Positions 1 to 6,623 of a DNA stretch of 9,864 bases are shown here, one piece after another. Below the pieces are notes generated by a model, which did no database searches, was not told where the DNA came from, and saw nothing but the letters and a program-made list of their open reading frames with translations. Position 1 is the stretch's first letter; each line of letters opens with the position of its first letter. This DNA comes from JADHUC01 sp964617665 (GTDB taxonomy: Bacteria; Planctomycetota; Planctomycetia; Pirellulales; Pirellulaceae): positions 1-9,864 of the forward strand of contig CAZUAH010000516.1 of the NCBI GenBank assembly GCA_964617665.1, given 5' to 3'. The position numbers were made by a program, and so were the translations under genes.

Positions 1-390
1 CCTCCTTCAGCAAAGCGCGCGCCTCCCCCTCTACCGTTCTGGTGTACGCTCACCGCCCAACGCCGACGGCCCATCCGTCCAACCCGAATTATTCGTGAGC
101 CGATTGGCGATAGCCACGGTTTCTGCCGTTTCCGAGGAAACCGGACGCTATCGCGTGCCGCCTCATTTGCGCGGTGTTTTGGGCAACATGACTGCAACTC
201 ATTGCAGACATTGATGTTGCGTCAATCGCGGCCAGACTCATGAATAATCCGGGCTAAGCGTCTGACATTGTTGGAAGATATTGTTGCTTCCCGGGCCGTC
301 ACAGACAACGGCGAATTCTGCTACGTGCCAAGAGAACTCGCGAAGGCCCAGTCCGGTTGGTCGAGTTGGTGTCCGGTCGGTGCACCTCGT
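1..390. other. Gene-free region downstream of the BlaR-like gene
   Basis: No coding region is supported here. Two plus-strand frames are open from the window edge (to stops at 241-243 and 212-214), but neither has a start, a recognisable domain or a convincing composition. The only structured part is the inverted-repeat element at 81-255. The stretch 256-390 lies just past the stop of the minus-strand BlaR-like gene and should contain its transcription end; I see only a weak GCCGT/ACGGC hairpin on the minus strand without a clear U-tract, so no terminator is called. Confidence 0.6.
81..255. repeat. MITE-like element: terminal inverted repeats around two stem-loops
   Basis: The right end reads CTCATGAATAATCCGGGCT (237-255); the reverse complement of the left end (81-99) reads CTCACGAATAATTCGGGTT, matching at 16 of 19 positions, and every difference is a C/T transition. 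A shorter second match, CG(T/C)CAATCG, lies just inside both ends (220-228 and the complement of 101-109). Between them are two hairpins. The first has arms 107-114/147-154 (8 of 8 pairs) enclosing 117-123/137-143 (7 of 7). The second has arms 183-189/214-220 (7 of 7) enclosing 192-197/202-207 (6 of 6). No transposase and no clear target-site duplication are visible. It may be a non-autonomous mobile element, an insertion-sequence remnant or a structured intergenic repeat; the family is not assigned. Confidence 0.55.
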
Positions 391-3300
391 TCATTCGACG
401 CGCCCAGCGTCCGATTTCTCATCCAATCCACCAGTGAACTTAATCCGTAGGTTGGGGCTCGTGATCTCCTGGTTGAAGTAGCGAGTGACCTTCGGGTTTG
501 TCAGTGCTGCCGCACGCGACGGTTTCAGGAAGACGCTAACCGGTACGAAGCCGCTTTCGTCGCGGTGTTTCAAGAGGGTGTCGATGTTGGGGCCTCCGTG
601 AACGCTGATGAAGTAGCCTTCTCGATGTTCGCCTTTCAACACAACAAGCCTACCGGCTGCCAGGACGACATCCGTGTCTTGGATGTGGATTTCCACTTTG
701 AAACACAGATCGACGGGGAGCGGGCGAGTGACCTTCCAGACTGGCAGATGCAGTCCCGTGAACGGGCCGTCTTTCTGCTTCGACCAGCGGTTTTGCGGCT
801 TCGACGGATCGGGTGGAATGCCTACTGGGAGGCGGAAACGTTCGCGACGGATCTGCGCTTCCGACTTCAATCCTTCGCTCGTTTCCGCGACCTTGAAAGA
901 CTCGCGCACGAAACGCTCGATGTCAGCATCGCGGGGCGCCGCGAGGTGGTCGGGCACGTCGGCAGAGACGATTTCGACCCCGTACTCGGAAGACTCGATC
1001 CGGCCCTTCCACGTGGACTCGCCGCGCGTGAATTCATAGTCGGTTACCATGCGAATCGAGTGTTTGCCAAGCTCCAGGTCTTTGGTTTTGATCGAGCCGG
1101 TGCGGGCGCTGTACTTGGAATACGAGAATGGCTCGCCGTATTGCTTACCGTCCAGGAAGTGCGTGGTCAGGATGTGGGACTTGTACTGGCGGTCGGCCGG
1201 TACACAGCGATAGTCCAGACCATAACCGAATCCCATGCCGATCATCGCGTCGATTCCTTGCGGATATTGCTCGCGCTGATCTACCGTGTGTTTCAGCGCG
1301 AGCTGCAAATACCGCTTGACCTGTTCGTGGGTCATTTGATCCCACGAGTCGGCAAATGTGACTCTGGCAGGCCAGTGCAGCGAGTCATCGTCGCCTTCGA
1401 GCACCTTAAGCAAATAGTCGCCGGAATCTGACAGATGATCACGCACCAAGCGGTGCAGTGTTTTCGAAATGGTCGGCGTGTGAAAGCGAGGAAATGCAAT
1501 CAACTCGCGACGCATGTTCTCACGTACCGTGTCCAACTTCGGCGTGTTTTGATCGCTTGGCAGGATCTCGATTTGGATTGGGACTGTCAATAATTCAAAC
1601 GGTTTGGCCTTAAGGTTCGACATGGTGAAGATCGGCACGCCGTCTGCTCCGATCGACATCTCCGGTTTGATGGCGATGTGGATTGCCACGCGTAGGTCTT
1701 GTTTGCCCACGGGAAACTCCAGCGGTTCAAGCGGATTGGAAACGGCCGTCCAGTCGCACAACGTAAACGGAATCGTCAAATGTTCGCCACCGGGTTTAAG
1801 CCTCTCCAGCCCCCCCCACGATTGTCCTCTGCGCTCGTAAACGACATCGCCCACGTGCACTCGTTGCTGCGTCTGATGGGTTTCAATCGCCACGTCGTCG
1901 CGCTTGCCGCGATTGCGAAGGTCGACGAACAGTATCGGAACCTCTCCCTCGTGCCATTCCGCCTTCTCCAGGCGCACTCGGTACTGCAACCCTTCCGGGC
2001 CGCGATGCCAATCCGACGGCTCTTCGCCCGAGAACTCCTCCGGTTCGGCATGGGGGACAGCCGACGCGTCCCGCTCTCGAACGACGGGGGCGGGGGTATC
2101 GAAATTGAGATCGTCTCGCCCGATGACGATGATGTCCATCTGCGTTTTCTTGTCGTTCCCGTCCACGAATGTAAGAACGGTACCACCGACTTTCTTGGTC
2201 GTGATCTGTATCCTCTTTGAGTCAAGCACAGCGACGTCCAACACTGACGGATCACGTACACTCACGCTCTTCAACGGCAATTTGACGTTGGGTTGAATGA
2301 CGCGTCCCCGGTTGACGAAAAGCACGCCAGCATTTGTCCGTCTGAGCGTGACTAGGGTTGCGGAGTTCTCGCCGCCAGCCGCAAACTCGGTCGGACGATC
2401 CAGGCCGGAGTCGCTCGGCAAACAGAGCTTCAACGTGTCGTCACCGAGCGAATAGATGCCTCGAACCTCGTGCGTTCCGTTGCCGGATTCGGTAATCAGG
2501 TTGATTTTCTTCCGCCGCGACGGTGATTGCAGCAAGATGAACTTAGCCTGGAGCCGCCTTTCGGGTGCGGATTGCAGCAGAAATCGGTCGCCGGAGAACA
2601 AGATCCAGCCGAGATCATCGCGCCCTTCAAGTTTCTTGTCCGGTCGTTCTTCCGTGACGATCTTCCAGACACCTTGCAGTCGAGCGAGGTCAGACGTTTT
2701 GCGCTGGGCTTCAACATCAATTTCCACAGGCTCCTGATGTGGCGTAGTTTCCGGCGGGACAGCCTCGGGTTCCTTCTTCTCACCGCCGACACTGTCCGGC
2801 TTCTTCTCCGCGCCATGTCCTTTGGGGGTGTGCGTTGTTCGTTTCGCCTCTTCCTTCATTGCGGCTTGGATTGTCCCGATCGCTTTCAAGGCCGCCTTCT
2901 TGATGCGATAGCGGAGCGTGTCCTCACCGTTCCGAAACGGAGGTTCTTTATCGAAATTCGTGTTTTCCCGAAGAGCCGGTAAGGCGGCCTCAGCCCGGTG
3001 GTCGAAGTGCTGCAGGTAGTGCGCCGCTTCGAGTCGGCCGGCGTAGTCGTTGCCACGCAGGATCTCGATCATTGCGGCGACGGTCGCGTCGGCGTCGCTC
3101 GAAATCGCGGATACGGCCCATGCCGTCTTGGCTCGTGCCGGGGCGTATGAGTCATCCAGATTCGCGCGGAGTTTCAAGAGGCCGGCCAGGCATCTGTGAT
3201 GGCCTAGCCACCCTGCCGCGCTCTCTCGCACTCGTCCATCTTGATCGTCCAGCGCCGCGACCCACGTCCGCTCCATCGCCGGATGCGGTTTGCCCAGTTC

Positions 3301-5904
3301 CCTGCTGATCTGGCCGAAGACATCCACCACGGCGTGGCGCACTCGCCAGTTCGGATCGTCCTCAAGTCCGGCCAGTTTTTCGACGACGACCGCCGCGTCC
3401 GGCCCCAGTTTGTCCAGATAGGCGATGATGGTAGGCCGCCAAATGTGGTTCACGGGGTTGTCGATGGCCCTGACCCATCCATCGCGAGTCTGGTCCGTTA
3501 CGGGCTGCAGGGCCGACAGGGTACGAATCGCCGTGTTCCGCCAATTCCACGGTGTGCGGTCATCGTTCAAGAGCCGAACCAACTCCGCGACAACGCCCTG
3601 ACGATCAGGGTGACCGAACAGCGAAGCGAGAGGCTCGGACAGCCCGAAGGGCGGATACCGAAGCGGCTCCCAGTCAAGCAAACGATGAACGGCCTCCACC
3701 GTCGTCTCGCGTTCACGCTTTATGGAAAGACCCAACTCGATCGCATCGCCTGCCGCTGTTACGCGGTGCGTCAAAATCCAAGGATTCTCGATGCGTCGTG
3801 CAGGATCGACGACTCCTCGGTAGACGCCTTGAACTCGAATCACACAAGGCCCGCGCGGGATCGGCCCGACATCGAATCGCCCCTGCTCATCGCAAAAGAC
3901 CATGGCGAACGTTCGGCGATCGAACGGACTGTGGATCTTTGCGGAATTGACGGTCACCCGCGCGGTCTGCGCGTGCAACTTCGCGAGCGTCTCGGCCAGC
4001 CCTGTGATGCGGCCGTGTATCCGACAGCCTTCACGGCGGCCGATCGTGAACGCCTGCTCACCATCGCCTTTAACCTCAATCTCGTCCAGCTCAACATCCC
4101 CGAACTTCGGCTTGCGATGACCAATTGAGAAGACTCCGGGAGGCAGGCGAAGCAGCACTCGCCTATCTGCGGGCACTTTGACTCGGCGACTTCCAAAAGG
4201 GCATCCGTTGCCAGAGTCCAGCCTTTGGCCAGTAATCGAAAGCTCGTCGCGTTCCAGCTGAATGGCCTCGGGCACACGGAACGTCACTTCCGACTGTTTT
4301 GGCAGACGCACGGTGAATTCGCCGGTTCCGGATTCCACTTCCACGGCCCATTTCAGCTCCTCCGCCGCCACTGCTAATGTGCGAGGTGCCTGCGACGTGG
4401 CGACGACAAACCGCCCGTCGGCGTCCGTCGTGTCCATTTCGGCCAAATACGGTTCCCGTCGCCACCAGTCTTCGGCGAGAAACACCCTGGCCCCCGGGAC
4501 CGGCTTGCCGTCGGCATCCAGAACTCGTCCCTGCAACTTCAGGTCGCTCGGTGGCGGGTTCCCAGAGCCCTTGTTCCCGATGACATCAAAATCGCGAAGT
4601 AGATCTCGAAACTGATTGACATCTACTTCCGATGCTTCTTTTTTGGGAGCGATGTCTTCGACTTCGTGCGTTTCCCCGCCCAACTCCGGCAGGCTGGAAG
4701 CCGGCCCCACGTTGTCGGCTAGGCTTCGCATGATCCACGGCGTCGCGAACAGTAAGACAGCCAGCAGCGCGACAACGGCGATTCCGCCTCTCGTCAGTCG
4801 TAGACGCGGTTGTTCGTTGACACCTAGCAGCCGAAGCACACGACGCTTGAATCGTGACGGGCTGCCACCGGATGCGGCTACGACCGCTGCGCCGTCCAGT
4901 CGTCCAGTGCCGTTTTCTATACAGCACAGTTCGCCCAGACGCACCAATGCCTCTGCGTATTCGACGGGTTTCCAGCCGGCTGACAGCACGAGGTCGTCAC
5001 AACAGTTCTCACGCTCGATAGTCACCCGGCGACTGACGTACCATACGGCTGGATGAAAGAAGAACGCGGCTTCGACAATCCGCTGCAGCAGATTCACCAA
5101 CGGATCGTACCGGCGAATGTGAGCCAGTTCATGCGTGAATACCGTTTCGAGTTGGTCCGGCAACATCCCGCTGGCCAACGACGCTGGCAACAGGATAACC
5201 GGTTTCACAATTCCCACTACGACGGGCACGGTGACGCGTTGGCAGTAGGCGACCGCTGGTGCCGCCTTCGCACCGACTCGCAGCGCCGCGCGCTCGATCA
5301 TGGCCAGCAGGCTCTCGTTCGTGACGGGAGTTGATACCAGCCGCAGCCGCTGGCCGCCCCAAACGGCGACGACCAGTCGCAGCAGCATTACGGCCACGCC
5401 AAGCAAGTAGGACGACACGGCATAGGGTGCGATGGAGCGTATAGGCAAGAGAAAGGGATGAGCTGTGGCTTCGGGATCCAGTTCCACCTTCTGTTCGGAG
5501 ATCGAGTTCGCGAGCGGCTGAGTGTTTTCGCTCGCCACAGCGACATCTGTCGTGGCCTCGATCTCCGTCGGTGGCAGGTCGGCAATCGGCAGCGTGTCCG
5601 TCAGTGGCAACACGACGGGTACTTCGGTCGGTTCGACGATCGACGGCATGGCAACTTCGGCCACCTCCGCCACGTGCTCGCTCGGTAGCGTCTGCACGAG
5701 GGCAAACGTCACCGGCAAACAAGCCACCATAATCACAAGAGCCGCCACGCCTGCCACGTAACGCGTGTTGGCCGACGCCCGGCGCAGGCACCAACTGATC
5801 ACGGCCATCGCCAGCGCGATCGCCGCCCCCTGCCAGAGAAAATGCACCAGCGTGATCGTCAATCGCAAACAGAAATCGGAGTCGAGCAAGTTCAGCGTCT
5901 GCAT
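391..5904 (-). CDS. BlaR1/MecR1-like M56 membrane metalloprotease with giant multidomain C-terminal region
   Basis: An 1837-residue sensor-protease, about three times the size of classical BlaR1. Predicted membrane segments lie near residues 18-40, 49-70, 159-183 and 373-392, with an acidic, proline-rich linker at 71-150. The zinc-protease motif HELAH is at 258-262, with the downstream ERENCCDD at 297-304 supplying the likely third ligand, and RFKRRVLRLLG at 351-361 is typical of the family. After the fourth membrane segment come a carboxypeptidase-regulatory-like beta domain (about 455-520), beta-rich sequence, HEAT-like helical repeats (about 760-1015), a charged linker, a TIGR03067-like domain (about 1072-1190, LQGVWKIV), a secretin/pilus N-terminal-like domain (about 1195-1262) and roughly 570 unassigned residues. 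In the BlaR model it senses a signal outside the cytoplasm and cleaves the partner repressor, here encoded immediately upstream. The start is set by AAGGAG eight bases before the ATG. Family call is firm; ligand is unknown. Confidence 0.9.
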   Translation of the reverse strand: MQTLNLLDSDFCLRLTITLVHFLWQGAAIALAMAVISWCLRRASANTRYVAGVAALVIMVACLPVTFALVQTLPSEHVAEVAEVAMPSIVEPTEVPVVLPLTDTLPIADLPPTEIEATTDVAVASENTQPLANSISEQKVELDPEATAHPFLLPIRSIAPYAVSSYLLGVAVMLLRLVVAVWGGQRLRLVSTPVTNESLLAMIERAALRVGAKAAPAVAYCQRVTVPVVVGIVKPVILLPASLASGMLPDQLETVFTHELAHIRRYDPLVNLLQRIVEAAFFFHPAVWYVSRRVTIERENCCDDLVLSAGWKPVEYAEALVRLGELCCIENGTGRLDGAAVVAASGGSPSRFKRRVLRLLGVNEQPRLRLTRGGIAVVALLAVLLFATPWIMRSLADNVGPASSLPELGGETHEVEDIAPKKEASEVDVNQFRDLLRDFDVIGNKGSGNPPPSDLKLQGRVLDADGKPVPGARVFLAEDWWRREPYLAEMDTTDADGRFVVATSQAPRTLAVAAEELKWAVEVESGTGEFTVRLPKQSEVTFRVPEAIQLERDELSITGQRLDSGNGCPFGSRRVKVPADRRVLLRLPPGVFSIGHRKPKFGDVELDEIEVKGDGEQAFTIGRREGCRIHGRITGLAETLAKLHAQTARVTVNSAKIHSPFDRRTFAMVFCDEQGRFDVGPIPRGPCVIRVQGVYRGVVDPARRIENPWILTHRVTAAGDAIELGLSIKRERETTVEAVHRLLDWEPLRYPPFGLSEPLASLFGHPDRQGVVAELVRLLNDDRTPWNWRNTAIRTLSALQPVTDQTRDGWVRAIDNPVNHIWRPTIIAYLDKLGPDAAVVVEKLAGLEDDPNWRVRHAVVDVFGQISRELGKPHPAMERTWVAALDDQDGRVRESAAGWLGHHRCLAGLLKLRANLDDSYAPARAKTAWAVSAISSDADATVAAMIEILRGNDYAGRLEAAHYLQHFDHRAEAALPALRENTNFDKEPPFRNGEDTLRYRIKKAALKAIGTIQAAMKEEAKRTTHTPKGHGAEKKPDSVGGEKKEPEAVPPETTPHQEPVEIDVEAQRKTSDLARLQGVWKIVTEERPDKKLEGRDDLGWILFSGDRFLLQSAPERRLQAKFILLQSPSRRKKINLITESGNGTHEVRGIYSLGDDTLKLCLPSDSGLDRPTEFAAGGENSATLVTLRRTNAGVLFVNRGRVIQPNVKLPLKSVSVRDPSVLDVAVLDSKRIQITTKKVGGTVLTFVDGNDKKTQMDIIVIGRDDLNFDTPAPVVRERDASAVPHAEPEEFSGEEPSDWHRGPEGLQYRVRLEKAEWHEGEVPILFVDLRNRGKRDDVAIETHQTQQRVHVGDVVYERRGQSWGGLERLKPGGEHLTIPFTLCDWTAVSNPLEPLEFPVGKQDLRVAIHIAIKPEMSIGADGVPIFTMSNLKAKPFELLTVPIQIEILPSDQNTPKLDTVRENMRRELIAFPRFHTPTISKTLHRLVRDHLSDSGDYLLKVLEGDDDSLHWPARVTFADSWDQMTHEQVKRYLQLALKHTVDQREQYPQGIDAMIGMGFGYGLDYRCVPADRQYKSHILTTHFLDGKQYGEPFSYSKYSARTGSIKTKDLELGKHSIRMVTDYEFTRGESTWKGRIESSEYGVEIVSADVPDHLAAPRDADIERFVRESFKVAETSEGLKSEAQIRRERFRLPVGIPPDPSKPQNRWSKQKDGPFTGLHLPVWKVTRPLPVDLCFKVEIHIQDTDVVLAAGRLVVLKGEHREGYFISVHGGPNIDTLLKHRDESGFVPVSVFLKPSRAAALTNPKVTRYFNQEITSPNLRIKFTGGLDEKSDAGRVE

Positions 5905-6296
5905 CAGGATTGCTCCTTTGCGATGCGGCCAATCAGCCGGCGCAGTTCTGACAATTCGCCCGAGTCGATGTCGGACGTCTGAAGCAAACTCAACATGACC
6001 GCCGAAGCGGATCCGTCGAATACGCGATCCACGATATCGCCCAATATTCGCTGGGAAACCTCTTCGCGGGTGACGCGCGGCTGGAACAGAAACGCGTTTC
6101 GTCGCTTTGTCCGCTTCAGATGTCTCTTGCGGACCATGATATTCAGCGTCGTAATCACCGACGTGTGCGCGATGTCGCGCCCCTCGTCCGCCAGTGCCTG
6201 CCGCACTTCGCGCACCGGCAACGGCGATTGTCTCCAGAGGATTTTGAGTATCTGCAATTCCAGATCCGTCGGATGCTCGGACGCGGGACGGGCCAT
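5904..6296 (-). CDS. BlaI/MecI/CopY-family transcriptional repressor
   Basis: A 130-residue winged-helix repressor. The N-terminal DNA-binding domain is clear: TDLELQILKILW at 10-21, the PLPVREVRQAL helix region, and ATSV-like recognition segment AHTSVITTLNIM, followed by the wing around KRTKRRNAFLFQP. The C-terminal part (VFDGSASAVMLSLL, then SGELSELRRLIGRI) matches the helical dimerisation region, which is where BlaR-type proteases cut in the model systems. An ATG six bases further upstream (6302) would add two residues, but GAGG at 6309-6306 lies only three bases from it and nine from the ATG at 6296, so I prefer 6296. It is the first gene of an operon with the M56 protease and probably represses its own promoter. 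Target genes beyond the operon are unknown. Confidence 0.9.
   Translation of the reverse strand: MARPASEHPTDLELQILKILWRQSPLPVREVRQALADEGRDIAHTSVITTLNIMVRKRHLKRTKRRNAFLFQPRVTREEVSQRILGDIVDRVFDGSASAVMLSLLQTSDIDSGELSELRRLIGRIAKEQS
5913..5918 (-). promoter_or_regulatory. Ribosome binding site of the BlaR-like gene, inside the repressor gene
   Basis: AAGGAG on the minus strand ends eight bases before the ATG at 5904-5902. It lies within the last codons of the upstream repressor gene, whose TGA shares one base with this ATG (TGATG). The arrangement fixes the start codon and suggests translational coupling of the two proteins. Confidence 0.7.
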
Positions 6297-6341
6297 TTCC
6301 ATCTACCTCGGCTGTCGTCTATGCAGTGAGTTCCTTGAATT

Positions 6342-6351
6342 AATTAGAAGA
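6342..6351. repeat. Second copy of AATTAGAAGA, overlapping the -10 box
   Basis: Exact ten-base direct repeat of 6393-6402, start-to-start distance 51 bases. With the dyad at 6379-6398 it brackets the predicted promoter, as expected if both are contact sites of the repressor. Lacks an obvious opposing half-site. Confidence 0.45.
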
Positions 6352-6376
6352 TATAGCCACGACACCCGTTCGTCAA
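6348..6376 (-). promoter_or_regulatory. Sigma70-like promoter of the repressor/protease operon
   Basis: On the minus strand TTGACG (6376-6371) and TATCTT (6353-6348) are separated by exactly 17 bases, about 50 bases upstream of the repressor start. The first five bases of the -35 box match the consensus; the -10 box is weaker. Planctomycete promoters are less well characterised than those of enterobacteria, so this is a reasoned prediction. Confidence 0.5.
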
Positions 6377-6378
6377 TA

Positions 6379-6398
6379 CTAATCTTCGATGAAATTAG
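6379..6398. promoter_or_regulatory. Candidate repressor operator: CTAAT-N10-ATTAG dyad
   Basis: CTAAT at 6379-6383 and ATTAG at 6394-6398 form a perfect five-base dyad spaced by ten bases, one more pair (6385/6392) also matching. It sits two bases upstream of the predicted -35 box. The right half lies in AATTAGAAGA (6393-6402), which is repeated exactly at 6342-6351, overlapping the predicted -10 box. BlaI-family repressors bind dyads in their own promoters, so autoregulation is inferred from position and symmetry. Confidence 0.45.
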
Positions 6399-6402
6399 AA
6401 GA

Positions 6403-6623
6403 CCATTGTCAGCGGACTGTCTCGGCTGAATCTACTGAGGTTGATTCTTGGAGGTTCGCCACTGGATTCACAGCGTTTGGCTGCTCCCCTGTCCATGCCG
6501 CTGCAAGTTGGGTCATAGTAGCTGGAGTCGGTTGGTGGGCTCATCTGGGATGGAGTTGCATGTGGGCGGGAGCTGTTCAGCCGATAGCTTCATTTGTAGC
6601 CGTCCATCTCTATCCTAGGGCCG
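6403..6623. other. Intergenic stretch between operon promoter and redoxin gene
   Basis: Together with the promoter region this makes roughly 325 bases without a supported gene between the repressor start (6296) and the redoxin stop (6624-6626). I find no tRNA-like cloverleaf, no clear terminator hairpin with a U-tract for the redoxin transcript, and no convincing small gene. A plus-strand frame beginning at 6389 runs into the antisense of the redoxin gene and lacks a ribosome binding site. Confidence 0.5.

Noticed and set aside
1..243. Possible tail of a gene entering from the left edge
   Set aside because: Two frames are open but both cross the inverted-repeat element and neither gives a protein-like sequence with a known domain.
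565..1431. 288-residue plus-strand open frame
   Set aside because: Lies fully antisense to the BlaR-like gene; composition and lack of domains mark it as a mirror frame of GC-rich coding DNA.
3241..4128. 295-residue plus-strand open frame
   Set aside because: Antisense to the HEAT-like and preceding region of the BlaR-like gene, Arg/His-rich, no recognisable domain.
6420..6610. tRNA or tRNA-Sec in the intergenic region
   Set aside because: A GGTTCG-like string occurs near 6451-6458, but no acceptor stem, anticodon arm or matching T-arm can be built on either strand.
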